The translations under genes were made by a program, and so were the position numbers. The notes beneath the pieces are model-generated. The model had not been told where the DNA came from and did no database searches. It saw only the letters and a list, made by a program, of their open reading frames with translations. From Bryobacterales bacterium (lineage in GTDB: Bacteria; Acidobacteriota; Terriglobia; Bryobacterales; Bryobacteraceae): a stretch of 45,322 nt of DNA. The stretch lies in assembly GCA_027452065.1 (NCBI GenBank), contig DAIDHC010000070.1, positions 1 to 45,322 of the forward strand. The letters run 5' to 3'. Below are positions 28,868 to 37,539 of this stretch, piece after piece; positions within the stretch are counted from its first letter, which is position 1; the number at the start of each line of letters is the position of its first letter.

Positions 28868-28878
28868 GGCCGGCCGGC

Positions 28879-29262
28879 TTATCCGGAAATGGCGGCGATG
28901 GCCTCGATTTCGACGCGTACGTCGCGGGGCAGGCGGGCCGCTTCGACCGTGGAGCGGGCCGGTGGATGCTCCGGGAAGAAGCGCGCGTAAACCTGGTTCA
29001 TCTCCGGAAATTCCGACATGTCCTTGAGGAAGACCGTGGTTTTGACGACCTGGCCGAGCGACGAACCGCAGGCTTCGAGAACGGCCTTCATGTTTTCGAG
29101 TACGCGCTCGGTCTGCGCGGCGATGCCGCCTTCGACCATCGCGTTTGTCGCCGGATCGAGGGGGATCTGCCCGCTGAGATAGGCCAGACCGCCGTGAACG
29201 ATGGCCTGCGAATAAGGGCCGATAGCCTTCGGCGCCCGTTCCGTGGATATAGGGGTTCTCAT
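28879..29262 (-). CDS. ridA: RidA family enamine/imine deaminase
   Basis: 127 aa, full length. Family signatures are APKAIGPYSQAIVHGGLAYLSGQIP near the N-terminus and PARSTVEAARLPRDVRVEIEAIA at the C-terminus, the latter including the arginine that binds the substrate carboxylate. RidA hydrolyses reactive enamines and imines released by PLP enzymes, such as 2-aminoacrylate. The start overlaps the pyrD stop by 4 nt, so it is coupled to pyrD; a PLP decarboxylase gene lies just upstream of pyrD, which suits a role in clearing side products. Confidence 0.95.
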   Translation of the reverse strand: MRTPISTERAPKAIGPYSQAIVHGGLAYLSGQIPLDPATNAMVEGGIAAQTERVLENMKAVLEACGSSLGQVVKTTVFLKDMSEFPEMNQVYARFFPEHPPARSTVEAARLPRDVRVEIEAIAAISG

Positions 29263-30209
29263 AGCTTTTTCTCTTCCTGTGCCGCCGTGGGGGCGGGATG
29301 GAGTTGCAGAGTTCCGACGATGCCGGTTACTGACGGAATACCCTCGTCGCGAAGGAACCTGTCGAGCTCGCGCGCCACGCGGAGCGGAGCGGCGGGGTCG
29401 GCGAAATTGAGCGTGCCGATCTCGACCGCGCTGGCGCCGGCGATGAGAAACTCCGCCGCGTCGAGGCCGGATCTGATCCCGCCGAGCCCGATCACAGGGA
29501 TCCTCACGCTCTGCGCGGCCTGATGAACGAGCCGGAGGGCGATCGGCTTAATGGCCGGCCCGGAGAGGCCGCCGTATCCGGCGCCCAGCCGCGGCCTCCT
29601 GGTTCGCGCGTCCACCGCCAGGGAGATGAATGTGTTCACCAGGCTGATCGCGTCGGCTCCGGCGTCCTCGGCCGCCCGGGCCAGCGGCTCAATCCGGTCC
29701 ACATTGGGCGAAAGCTTGACGATGATCGGGCGCCGGGTGATGGGGCGCACCATCCGGATCAGTTCCGCAAGGCAGACGGGGTCGCTCGAGAAGTAAATCC
29801 CTCCCTGCCGGGTATTGGGACAGGAAACGTTCAACTCATAGGCGGCGAGGCCCTCGGCGTCGTTCAGAATTCGGATGACCTCGGCGTAATCCTCAGCCGC
29901 GTACCCGAAAACGTTTGCGAACACCGCAGTCCGGTACCGCCGCAGCTTGGGGAGTTTCTCTTTGACGAAGGCGCGGACCCCGACGTTCTGCAGGCCGACC
30001 GAATTCATCATGCCCGCCTCGGTCTCCCAGAGGCGAGGCGCCGGGTTACCGGCGATCGGCTCCCGCGACAGGCCCTTCACGACGATGCCGCCGAGGGCGT
30101 TCAGGTCAACGAGGCCGGCAAATTCGATGCCGTAACCGTAGGTGCCCGAGGCGGCCAGCACGGGGTTTTGAAGCCGGATGCCGCAGAGGGTCGTCTCCAG
30201 TCGGCTCAT
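29259..30209 (-). CDS. pyrD: Dihydroorotate dehydrogenase, class 1B type catalytic subunit
   Basis: 316 aa from ATG 30209. It oxidises dihydroorotate to orotate in pyrimidine synthesis, with FMN bound in a TIM barrel. The N-terminus LETTLCGIRLQNPVLAASGTYGYG is typical. The catalytic cysteine is Cys130 in VSCPNTRQGG, which marks class 1 enzymes; class 2 has serine. Phosphate-binding GLGGIRSG and ASAVEIGT lie near the C-terminus. Class 1B enzymes normally work with PyrK, an iron-sulfur/FAD subunit; pyrK is not in this window. The gene is 14 nt from the decarboxylase stop and overlaps ridA. Confidence 0.93.
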   Translation of the reverse strand: MSRLETTLCGIRLQNPVLAASGTYGYGIEFAGLVDLNALGGIVVKGLSREPIAGNPAPRLWETEAGMMNSVGLQNVGVRAFVKEKLPKLRRYRTAVFANVFGYAAEDYAEVIRILNDAEGLAAYELNVSCPNTRQGGIYFSSDPVCLAELIRMVRPITRRPIIVKLSPNVDRIEPLARAAEDAGADAISLVNTFISLAVDARTRRPRLGAGYGGLSGPAIKPIALRLVHQAAQSVRIPVIGLGGIRSGLDAAEFLIAGASAVEIGTLNFADPAAPLRVARELDRFLRDEGIPSVTGIVGTLQLHPAPTAAQEEKKL

Positions 30210-30222
30210 GCCGGCTTCCAGT

Positions 30223-31602
30223 CTAACAAAGGCCCTCGATGAACTCCCAAGTGCCGCGGACATCATCCCAGGTGGTGTGGATATTGCCGATTGCCAAACG
30301 AAGCACGACGTTGCCCTGAAGCACCGTATGCGAGAGGAAAGCCCTTCCGGAGGCATTCACGGCTTCGAGCAACCGGCGATTTTTTTGGTCGCCCGCCTTG
30401 TGCCGGAAGCAGACAAGCGAAAAGGGATGTGGGGCGCTGACCTCGAAGTCCGGGTGTTGCTCGATGAGCGCGGCCAATTGTTGAGCCCAGCCGACCTGCG
30501 TGCGGATCATCTCCGCCAGACGATCCCGCCCGAAGTAACGCAGGACGAACCATAGCTTCAACGCTCGAAAGCGGCGCCCGAGTTGGACGCCGTAGTCCAT
30601 GTAGTTCACGGCCCGGGAGTCCTCGTTGGTCTTGAGATACTCCGGCACCAGCGAGAAGGCGCGGCGCAGGATTTCCGGATGCGCGGTGTAAAAGACGCTG
30701 AGGTCGATGGGCGTGAAAAGCCACTTATGGGGATTCAACACCAGGGAATCGGCCTGTTCGATGCCGTTGAACAAGGGGCGAAGCTCGGGCACGATGGCGG
30801 CCGGTCCGCCATAAGCGGCGTCGACATGGAGCCACAGGCCGTACTTGCGCGCGAGCGCGGCGATGTCCGGCACCGGGTCGATGCTGGTTGTCGAGGTGGT
30901 TCCCACGGTGGCGACGACGCAGAACGGTTTTTTCCCGGCTGCCAGGTCGCGCCGAATCGATTCCTCGAGCGCGCCGGTGCGCATGCGGAACGCTTCGTCG
31001 GCCTCAATTAGCCGGACGTTTTCCTGGCCGAGCCCGAGTGTGATGGCGGCCTTTTCCACCGACGAGTGGGCATGGCAGGAAGTATAGAGCGTGAGGCTGC
31101 CGTCGCCGCCGCGGCGGCGGGCGTCGGGATCGGCTCGCTCCCGCGCGGCCGCAATTCCGTGCAGGGTGGAAATCGACGCTGTGTCGTAAATGATGCCGAA
31201 CCATTTTTCGGGCAGTTGCAGGGCGTCGAGCAGCCAGGCGAGCACGGTTTGTTCGAGCTCGGTCGCGGCGGGACAGGATTTCCAGAGCATTCCGTTCACG
31301 TTCAACGCCGCCGCCAGCATCTCCGCCAGCACTCCGGGCCCGGAGGCCGAGACGGAGAAGTAGGCGAAGAACCGGGGATGGTTCCAGTGGGTGAGAGCCG
31401 GGACGATCTGGCGCTCGAAGTCGGCGAGAATCTCGTCGATGGGCTCACCCGCCGAGGGCGCGGCGCGGGGAAGGCGCGCCACCAGATCGCCTGGCTCCAT
31501 GGTGGGCAACACCGGATAGCGGCCGGGCGCAGCCAGGTAGTCGGCCATCCAGTCGACGGCCTGATGCGCGGCGCGCCGGAATTCCTCCGAAGGCATGTCC
31601 AT
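30223..31602 (-). CDS. PLP-dependent aromatic-L-amino-acid decarboxylase family protein
   Basis: 459 aa. Group II decarboxylase features: EEFRRAAHQAVDWMADYL at the N-terminus, HPRFFAYF, a TSCHAHSSVEKAAI segment that stacks on PLP, HVDAAYGG with the PLP-binding Asp, and Lys293 in LNPHKWL that forms the Schiff base. Such enzymes decarboxylate tryptophan, tyrosine, phenylalanine or dopa; the substrate cannot be told from sequence alone. In the class, TSxxxHxS and NxHKW arrangements as here are usual for active members. It is the first gene of a likely unit with pyrD and ridA. Confidence 0.92.
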   Translation of the reverse strand: MDMPSEEFRRAAHQAVDWMADYLAAPGRYPVLPTMEPGDLVARLPRAAPSAGEPIDEILADFERQIVPALTHWNHPRFFAYFSVSASGPGVLAEMLAAALNVNGMLWKSCPAATELEQTVLAWLLDALQLPEKWFGIIYDTASISTLHGIAAARERADPDARRRGGDGSLTLYTSCHAHSSVEKAAITLGLGQENVRLIEADEAFRMRTGALEESIRRDLAAGKKPFCVVATVGTTSTTSIDPVPDIAALARKYGLWLHVDAAYGGPAAIVPELRPLFNGIEQADSLVLNPHKWLFTPIDLSVFYTAHPEILRRAFSLVPEYLKTNEDSRAVNYMDYGVQLGRRFRALKLWFVLRYFGRDRLAEMIRTQVGWAQQLAALIEQHPDFEVSAPHPFSLVCFRHKAGDQKNRRLLEAVNASGRAFLSHTVLQGNVVLRLAIGNIHTTWDDVRGTWEFIEGLC

Positions 31603-31638
31603 ACCGAACTATTGTTCCATCCCCGCGCCGGGCTCCGC

Positions 31639-32580
31639 TCAGGAGTCCTGCGAGGGGGAGGCAATCAGTTTTTCGGTCCCGGCCCACCACTCCGGAAACC
31701 ACGCGCGGTACTCGATCATCCGCTCGCCGAGCGGTCCGCCGAGCGGAATGGCGGTAGGTCCGGCTTTGAGACCGCGCAGTCCGGCCGCTTCTTTGATGCC
31801 GAACGTCGCCGGGAACGCCTCGATCCGGTCGATGAACTCCATCAGCCGGGCGTGGAGGCGCTGAGTCCGCGGCTCGTCTCCGGAAGCGATTGCCGCTTCG
31901 AGCGCCAGCAGAAGCTCGGGAATCGCCGATGCCGCGCCGGAGATGATGCCGTGCGAGCCCGCCTTTCGTCCACGGGCGTAGATCCGTTCATTTCCGCTGA
32001 GGACGCGAAAGCCGGTGCGCTGCGACGCCTCGACAAGCTGTGCGAACTCGTCCCAGTTTCCGCTGGAATCCTTGATGCCGGCGAAGAGGCCGGTTTCGAG
32101 GAGATCGATTGCCGTTCGGGAGTCGAGCGGGCTGGTGACCTGGGGAATGTTGTAGAGATAGACGGGCGGGCCGTCGTCGATGCCCTCGACGAACTGCCGG
32201 TAGAAGCTGCGCACGGCCTCGCGCGGGTAGCGGGGGAAGTAGGGCGGCATCAGCAGCAGACCAGCGGCGCCGGCCTCCTGCGCTGCCCGCGCCAGGCTCC
32301 AGGCGCCGTCGAGGGTGGAATGGGACACGTTGACGATGACCGGCACGCGGCTTCGACGGACCACGAATGAGACCAGCTTGATGCGATCTTCGAGATCGAA
32401 GTGGACGAACTCGCCGGTCGTGCCCAGAAGAACCACGCCGGCAATGCCGGGGATGGCCGCGAAATCGAGGACCTCGAGCATCGCGGCCATGTCGATTGCG
32501 TTGGATTCAGGGCGCCTCGGCGTGATCACGGCAACCAGCACGCCCGATGGCTGAAAAGGTGGGTCCAGGGAAGGTGGCAA
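31639..32580 (-). CDS. Dihydrodipicolinate synthase family lyase
   Basis: 313 aa from TTG 32580. A TIM-barrel class I aldolase: GTTGEFVHF (pyruvate-binding loop), Tyr143 in YLYNIPQ and the Schiff-base Lys170 in GIKDSSG. The family condenses pyruvate with an aldehyde or splits the product: DapA, N-acetylneuraminate lyase, KDG aldolase and others. Divergence from DapA and the lack of lysine genes nearby suggest a sugar-acid or similar substrate. No ATG in frame gives a full N-terminus; the TTG has TATGAT 5 nt upstream, fitting the leaderless pattern. Confidence 0.88.
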   Translation of the reverse strand: MPPSLDPPFQPSGVLVAVITPRRPESNAIDMAAMLEVLDFAAIPGIAGVVLLGTTGEFVHFDLEDRIKLVSFVVRRSRVPVIVNVSHSTLDGAWSLARAAQEAGAAGLLLMPPYFPRYPREAVRSFYRQFVEGIDDGPPVYLYNIPQVTSPLDSRTAIDLLETGLFAGIKDSSGNWDEFAQLVEASQRTGFRVLSGNERIYARGRKAGSHGIISGAASAIPELLLALEAAIASGDEPRTQRLHARLMEFIDRIEAFPATFGIKEAAGLRGLKAGPTAIPLGGPLGERMIEYRAWFPEWWAGTEKLIASPSQDS

Positions 32581-32585
32581 ATTGC

Positions 32586-32591
32586 ATCATA
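32586..32591 (-). promoter_or_regulatory. -10-like TATGAT, 5 nt before TTG start
   Basis: On the minus strand TATGAT ends 5 nt before TTG 32580, supporting that start for the DHDPS-family gene. Confidence 0.4.
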
Positions 32592-32708
32592 TAAGAGATC
32601 GGCGCCGGGGCGGCGCCGGCGCGGCGGGGCGGGTGGGATAGCGGGGCGTGCCGGCGAGCCCGATTCCGGCCTCCTCCGAAGGTTCCAGACTGGCTCCGCG
32701 CTCCGGGG

Positions 32709-32714
32709 CATAAT
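32709..32714 (+). promoter_or_regulatory. -10-like CATAAT, 6 nt before the DUF4159 start
   Basis: CATAAT ends 6 nt before GTG 32721. It supports this start and a leaderless mRNA. Confidence 0.45.
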
Positions 32715-32720
32715 GAAGAC

Positions 32721-33644
32721 GTGCAGAGCGAACGTCAGGCGACGCTCCGCCGTGGCCATGCGAGCCCATCCGCTCGCGCGCCCTCCCGCGGGCGAGGCTC
32801 GGGTTTGCCGCGGCCCCGCCTCCTGCGGAAAGTTCTCTTATGCGCGGCGGGTCTCGCCGCGTTTCTGAGCAGCCTCTTCGCGTTCCAGCGGCCGTTTCGC
32901 GAGTATGCCGGAGTCGAATACGACCACGACATTCCTCTGCCTCCGGACTGGCGCGAAAAATCCGAATGGGCGTTTGCCCGCCTGATGTATCCGCCTGGCC
33001 CCAACGACGGCTACCGCGGCCGCTTCGACGGCGATTGGCGCCAGGGACTTTCCCTCTGGACGCAGGACTATCCCCGCGCCGATCGTCATTTTTCCCTCGC
33101 CGTCCGGCGGCTCACCCGCATCTCCGTGCGTTCCGTCGAACAGCCGGTCAATCTCGAGGACGGCGACGACGTTTATAACTGGCCGTGGCTTTACGCCGTC
33201 CAGACCGGCGAGTGGGGCATTACTCGCGCCCAGGCGCGGATCTTACGCGATTTCCTGCTGCGCGGTGGTTTTTTCATGGCCGACGACTTCCACGGCACCG
33301 TCGAGTGGAGTGTGTTTCAGGAAAGCATGAAGCTCGTGTTCCCGGACCGTCCGATCGAAGAGATCGACGATGCCGATTCCATTTTCCACACCGTCTACGA
33401 TCTCACCGACCGCTACCAGGTGCCGGGAATGGAGCACCTCCGGCGCGGCTACAAGAACGACGGACGAGTGCCGCACTGGCGGGCGATCTACGACGACAAG
33501 CGCCGGATCATGGTTGCCATCTCGTTCAACTCCGATATCGGCGACTCGTGGGAGTGGGCCGACAGCCCACGATACCCCGAACGCTTCTCCGCTCTTGGGA
33601 TCCGCCTGGGCGTCAACTATATCGTTTACGCCATGACACACTGA
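32721..33644 (+). CDS. DUF4159 domain protein, membrane-anchored
   Basis: 307 aa from GTG 32721. The basic N-terminus (about 1-36) and one helix LLRKVLLCAAGLAAFLSSLFAF (35-56) anchor it. DUF4159 features follow: WAFARLMYP, DYPRADRHFSLAVRRLT, YNWPWLYAVQTGEW, LRDFLLRGGFFMADDFHG and GRVPHWRAIYDDKRRIMVAI. The fold resembles a ThuA/GATase-like domain that recurs in gliding and CoxPQR-like loci of Bacteroidota and Acidobacteriota, but its biochemical role is unknown. It stands alone between divergent and convergent neighbours. Confidence 0.88.
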   Translation: MQSERQATLRRGHASPSARAPSRGRGSGLPRPRLLRKVLLCAAGLAAFLSSLFAFQRPFREYAGVEYDHDIPLPPDWREKSEWAFARLMYPPGPNDGYRGRFDGDWRQGLSLWTQDYPRADRHFSLAVRRLTRISVRSVEQPVNLEDGDDVYNWPWLYAVQTGEWGITRAQARILRDFLLRGGFFMADDFHGTVEWSVFQESMKLVFPDRPIEEIDDADSIFHTVYDLTDRYQVPGMEHLRRGYKNDGRVPHWRAIYDDKRRIMVAISFNSDIGDSWEWADSPRYPERFSALGIRLGVNYIVYAMTH

Positions 33645-33649
33645 GGGCC

Positions 33650-34030
33650 TTAGCCCGATTGTCCGGGCTCGGTCCCCTGGGCCGATTCCGATTCGCCGGC
33701 CAGTTCAGCCAGTTTCCTCGGGTCCAGCATGTGCCGCGGCCGAAAATCGCGCCGCGACCAGCGGGTGCCCGGCGCAAACTCGATTCCGAGGAAGTACCCG
33801 ATTTCGCGAAAGATACACCAGCGCACCGTGCCCGGAAGGATGCCCTTGGGATAGGTCATCCGCAGCTTGGTATTCAGCGGGATTGGCCGCTCCACCTGCA
33901 CGCAGGCGCCGGTTAAGGAAATGTCCTCCAGGTTGGCGGTACACTTGCGCGATTTTCCCTGGCTATCCCGCCATTCGACACCCACCAGGTCCGAGCACAA
34001 CATTCGTGGTTCTACGCGGCGTTCAACCAT
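33650..34030 (-). CDS. PilZ domain protein
   Basis: 126 aa from ATG 34030; a longer frame to a TTG at 34087 is possible. RRVEPRML near the N-terminus and DISLTGACVQVERPIP are the two PilZ motifs (RxxxR and [D/N]xSxxG) that bind cyclic di-GMP, although the second is DISLTG, a slight variant. GTVRWCIFREIGYFLGIEF closes the barrel. A short Glu/Ser-rich tail follows. It converges on the DUF4159 gene with a 5-nt gap. An EAL-HDOD protein, another c-di-GMP-related fold, is encoded 6 kb away. Confidence 0.85.
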   Translation of the reverse strand: MVERRVEPRMLCSDLVGVEWRDSQGKSRKCTANLEDISLTGACVQVERPIPLNTKLRMTYPKGILPGTVRWCIFREIGYFLGIEFAPGTRWSRRDFRPRHMLDPRKLAELAGESESAQGTEPGQSG

Positions 34031-34093
34031 AGTCTCAATTGTTTGATCGGCAGAATGGCCCGTAACATTAGGCAGCCCAAGCCTCAAACCGGC

Positions 34094-35566
34094 CTAGTTC
34101 GACTTCGGAGGCGCTGCATCAGGGGGCGCGGTGGCCGGCGGCGGAGGCGGCACGATACGGTCGTACCCTTGCCGGTAAACTTCGAGCTTTTGAGCCGGTA
34201 CCAAAATTTTGGCGATCCGCCGGTCGTCCGTCACCCACATGTCCATGCTCATGTCCTGGCCCGGTTGCAGCGTCACGCTCCCGGTGAGGTGATGCAGATC
34301 CGCCTTCTGGTTGGCGAACTCCACCGTCTCCCGGCCAAGATACTTCACCGTCACCGGCACTTCCTTTTGGCCGATCAAATAGGCGTGCAGTTGCTGCGTC
34401 TGGCCCGGCTCGAAGCTGACCTTGCGCGCCAGCACGCTCAAGGGAAACACCGGAACCGGATAGGCTAACACCACGGTATCGGCGCTGACCGCGTCTTCTT
34501 TGATCTGCGGACCCTGCGCCGAGGCAATCTCGCTGCGGGCTTTTCCATCCGCAAACGTGGTCTTCACTTTACGCAGAATCTGGCCGAGCTGCATGTCCAG
34601 ATCGGCTTCGAGCGGCTGATTATGAGCGTCGGTGACGATGGTGTAGTTCTGAATCTTCATCTGCATGGGCCCCATGTGGGCCTCGCCGGAGCCGCTCCAG
34701 GTGTATTTCCCGTCTGCCGAGACCAGCGAGTATTTTTCGGTCTCCACCTGGTTGCCGCTCATGTAAACCGTAAACTCTCCTCCGCCCGCGTTGGCGGCTC
34801 CGGAAGCCTCCGGCTTCTCCGCTTTCTTTGCCTTCTCGACGAGCGCCTGAATATCCGGCGGGAGGGCGAACCGATCGGCGGGGATTTCGGTGTTCACCTT
34901 CATGTCGTTGATGCGCAGCAGCAGTTCCTGGCCGGCGAATTTCTGGCGCAGCGTGGCCGGCTCCAGGACACCGCCGAACTCCCGGTAGTCGCTCATCAGC
35001 GTCTCCACAGGAATCTCGCCCATCTGCGTGGTCTGAACCGCGGTCTCCTTCAGCAGCAAGCCCGTCTTTTTGCTGAAGAACAGATTTTCCGTCTTGCCGT
35101 TCTTCGTGGCCGCGGTCACTTTCCAGCAGTCTTCTCCATTGACCAGCTCGGAACCGGCGGTGGTGACCTCGGAGTAAATCTGGCGCCACAGCAGCGGCTC
35201 GTTGAACATCGCCTCTTCCATGGATTCGTCCTTTTCTTTGCCCTCCTTGATGCGCGGACCCTGCATCGAGGATTTCTCCCAGGCAACTTTGCCGTCGACG
35301 CCTTCCTCCTCGTCGCCGACGCCTTCGAACTGCGCGGTGCGGTAAAGCTTGTCCGGGGCTTCGTCATACTCGGTCATCTGCCCGCGGATGCCGCGGCCGA
35401 CAAACTCAACGGTCCCGTGCGATACCTTGCTATGCCGCTTCTCGTAGGCCGCCTTTCCGCCGGTGACCTCAATGAAGTGGTCCAGAATCGTCTCCGCCTT
35501 CGGCGCCGTCTCATCGGCCGCCAGCGCCAGCGGAGCCGCCAGCAGAACCGCCAGTATGATCCTCAT
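34094..35566 (-). CDS. Secreted LolA/outer-membrane lipoprotein-sorting-like protein
   Basis: 490 aa from ATG 35566. Signal peptide RIILAVLLAAPLALA. The N-terminal 220 residues (AETILDHFIEVTGGKAAYEK, then DGKVAWEKSSMQGPRI, LVNGEDCWKVTAATKNGKTE and FFSKKTGLLLKE) match LolA/LppX-like lipid-binding half-barrels. The second half (about 270-470) is a separate beta-rich domain with repeated YTIVTDAHNQPLEADLD-like strands. The C-terminus is proline-rich (PPPPPATAPPDAAPP). A lipid- or lipoprotein-handling role is inferred. The start overlaps the S41 protease stop as ATGA, so the two are made together. Confidence 0.75.
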   Translation of the reverse strand: MRIILAVLLAAPLALAADETAPKAETILDHFIEVTGGKAAYEKRHSKVSHGTVEFVGRGIRGQMTEYDEAPDKLYRTAQFEGVGDEEEGVDGKVAWEKSSMQGPRIKEGKEKDESMEEAMFNEPLLWRQIYSEVTTAGSELVNGEDCWKVTAATKNGKTENLFFSKKTGLLLKETAVQTTQMGEIPVETLMSDYREFGGVLEPATLRQKFAGQELLLRINDMKVNTEIPADRFALPPDIQALVEKAKKAEKPEASGAANAGGGEFTVYMSGNQVETEKYSLVSADGKYTWSGSGEAHMGPMQMKIQNYTIVTDAHNQPLEADLDMQLGQILRKVKTTFADGKARSEIASAQGPQIKEDAVSADTVVLAYPVPVFPLSVLARKVSFEPGQTQQLHAYLIGQKEVPVTVKYLGRETVEFANQKADLHHLTGSVTLQPGQDMSMDMWVTDDRRIAKILVPAQKLEVYRQGYDRIVPPPPPATAPPDAAPPKSN

Positions 35567-36873
35567 TGCGTACCTTTCTTCACGGACTCTATCCAATCTA
35601 GCGCGGCCTCCAGTGCCGGGTCCCGGCCGGCAAGCAAGGCCTCGCGCGTCCAGGGGGCCTCGACGTCGGGCTCGACTCCGGAGCCCTCCAGGGCCTTGCC
35701 GCCTTCGGAAATATAGTTTGCCAGAGCGTACTGAAATCCGTCCCCGTTGGGCAGCATTTCAATCGCCGACGGCAACGCCGCCGCCGCCGTCCTCTCTCCG
35801 AAGATCCGCGCGCGCTTCAAATCCTTGAGCCCGCCGGCAAAGATCTCCGCCGTCGAGGCCGAGGTGGAGTCCACCAGAATCGCCAGCGCGCCCGAATACA
35901 CTTCGGGCCGGGGATTGATGGTGAAGTTCAGGGTCCCGTCTCTCATATACAGCGTGCCCAGCCGCTCTCCGTCGCGATCGACAAACCATCCGGCCATTCC
36001 CATCGCCATGGCTCCTATACCGCCGGGATTGCCGCGCAGGTCCACGATGAGGCCGCGGCAGCTCATGCACGCTTCGACGGCATCGCCGAATTCCTTCATG
36101 ACGTGCGCCGGATCGAGAAACATGTTGAACCGGATGTAACCGACGCCGGGGGCGACCCTCCGGCTTTCGATCCAGACGTAGGCGGCCGGCAGGAATCCAA
36201 ACTTGGTCAAGGTTCCCCGCGGGCGCGCTTCGGGAACTTGTTTGACCACCGTCTTGCCGGCGCCATCGCGAAACACGATCTCGATCGGCTCGCCGATGTT
36301 TCCCTGCAGCCGCCCCAGCAGCGCCTGGCGCAGCACCAGCCCGCGCAGCGAGGAATGCTGGTAGGCCTGGCCGGCCTTGGCGATGGTCCGCGAGAGCTCG
36401 GTCTTGTCGGCGCGCTCGATTTCCCAGCCCCGTCTCACGCTTGCGTTGGCGGCCGGGGAATCCGGGTCCACATCGTTCACCACTGCCTTGTCGCCGATGA
36501 CCCGCAGATCGATCCCCGTCTCGCCGTCGCCCCGCGGAGCGGTGACGTCGTCCAGATCCGAATAGGCGTCGGAAGGAATGATCTCGAAATGGGTCAGCTT
36601 CAGCCGCCCCAGCATTTCGGTCAGCACGGCGCGCGCTTCCGGCATCGTTTGCGCCGCGTCCATTTTGGGCTTCAGCTCATCGTGAACGGCCTGCCAGTTG
36701 AGGCCGCCGAATGCGGGGTCCCAGAACTTGTCGCGAATCGTTGTCCAGACATACTCGAACGACTGCTGGTTCAGTCTGCGCTCCTGCGGAGAAAGCCCGG
36801 CCGCCGGATTCTGCGCTCCGCTCCCGGGCCCGAGCGCCAGGCACAGGACGCACGCGAGGATGCCGCGTCTCAC
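35563..36873 (-). CDS. Secreted S41 family (tail-specific) serine protease
   Basis: 436 aa from GTG 36873. Signal peptide RRGILACVLCLALGPG. A PDZ-like domain (about 110-210) has DVDPDSPAANASVRRGWEIERAD. The protease domain has GLIVDLRGNPGG, the serine-bearing STSASTAE (336-343) and FGERTAAAA. At the place where CtpA proteases have the catalytic Lys, Arg361 is found, as in many annotated members of this subgroup, so another base may act. It is in an operon-like run: the upstream zinc-ribbon gene ends 6 nt before it and the LolA-like gene overlaps its stop. Confidence 0.9.
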   Translation of the reverse strand: MRRGILACVLCLALGPGSGAQNPAAGLSPQERRLNQQSFEYVWTTIRDKFWDPAFGGLNWQAVHDELKPKMDAAQTMPEARAVLTEMLGRLKLTHFEIIPSDAYSDLDDVTAPRGDGETGIDLRVIGDKAVVNDVDPDSPAANASVRRGWEIERADKTELSRTIAKAGQAYQHSSLRGLVLRQALLGRLQGNIGEPIEIVFRDGAGKTVVKQVPEARPRGTLTKFGFLPAAYVWIESRRVAPGVGYIRFNMFLDPAHVMKEFGDAVEACMSCRGLIVDLRGNPGGIGAMAMGMAGWFVDRDGERLGTLYMRDGTLNFTINPRPEVYSGALAILVDSTSASTAEIFAGGLKDLKRARIFGERTAAAALPSAIEMLPNGDGFQYALANYISEGGKALEGSGVEPDVEAPWTREALLAGRDPALEAALDWIESVKKGTQ

Positions 36874-36879
36874 CGGGAA

Positions 36880-37506
36880 TCAGTCCTTATCCAGCACCTT
36901 ACCGCAGAGAGCCCCGCCCACCACCGGCAGCAGGGTGAAAAGGAAAAACAACAACACCAGCGTCAGGAGAAGCCCTCCGACGAGCGTCGTCGGGTCCTCA
37001 AGCGATTTCATCGCCTGTTCCATGCTCGGGTTCTTGCCGCCGAACTGTTCCCGGACGCTGTTGGCAAGCCCGCCGTTGTTGGAGATGTAGATCACTTCCA
37101 TGCCCACCACCACCAGCACGATCAGGAAGACGAACACGCCGGTGATCCAGCCCAGGCGGGCTCCGGTCTCCATGCGCAGCCGCTGTCCGGTGCGCCGGCG
37201 GTAGAGATAGGCGCTCAAGAATCCGGCGCCCACCGGGCAGGCGATGAGCCAGATGATCTGCAGCACGGGCGGCAGCGGCAGCGGCATCAGCAGAAACGCC
37301 ACCATGGCGGCCAGGAATCCGGTGCGCACCGCGGTGCCATTGTGAAAGCCGATTTCGAGCTCCACCGCCGGCACGGGCGCAGCGGTCAGCACCGCGGGTT
37401 CCACCGCTTCCTCCATCGCCGGATAGTCGAACTGCGGCTTCCCGCATTTATGGCAAAAGCGCGCCTCGGGCGGAAGCTGCGCTCCGCATGAACAATACTC
37501 GGGCAC
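36880..37506 (-). CDS. Zinc-ribbon membrane protein of unknown function
   Basis: 208 aa from GTG 37506. The N-terminal ribbon YCSCGAQLPPEARFCHKCGKP has four zinc-binding cysteines in two CxC/CxxC pairs. Four helices follow: about 63-82, 84-102, 120-142 and 176-200. Zinc-ribbon plus membrane domain proteins are widespread and mostly uncharacterised. It is the first of a run with the S41 protease and LolA-like genes, which suggests an envelope function. TACACT lies 6 nt upstream of the start. Confidence 0.8.
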   Translation of the reverse strand: MPEYCSCGAQLPPEARFCHKCGKPQFDYPAMEEAVEPAVLTAAPVPAVELEIGFHNGTAVRTGFLAAMVAFLLMPLPLPPVLQIIWLIACPVGAGFLSAYLYRRRTGQRLRMETGARLGWITGVFVFLIVLVVVGMEVIYISNNGGLANSVREQFGGKNPSMEQAMKSLEDPTTLVGGLLLTLVLLFFLFTLLPVVGGALCGKVLDKD

Positions 37507-37512
37507 GCTCCT

Positions 37513-37518
37513 AGTGTA
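37513..37518 (-). promoter_or_regulatory. -10-like TACACT, 6 nt before the zinc-ribbon start
   Basis: On the minus strand TACACT ends 6 nt before GTG 37506, in the 33-nt gap after the CBM9-like gene, and fits the leaderless pattern. AGGAG between them could also serve as a Shine-Dalgarno site, but it would be only 1 nt from the start. Confidence 0.45.
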
Positions 37519-37539
37519 GCCGGGTTGGCGCGGGGCCGC

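Noticed and set aside
30220..30225. TAGACT upstream of pyrD as another leaderless -10
   Set aside because: It contains the TAG stop codon of the decarboxylase gene and is 10 nt from the start, so it is explained otherwise.
33185..33916. Plus-strand frame overlapping the DUF4159 and PilZ genes
   Set aside because: Arg/Pro-rich shadow crossing two real genes on different strands.
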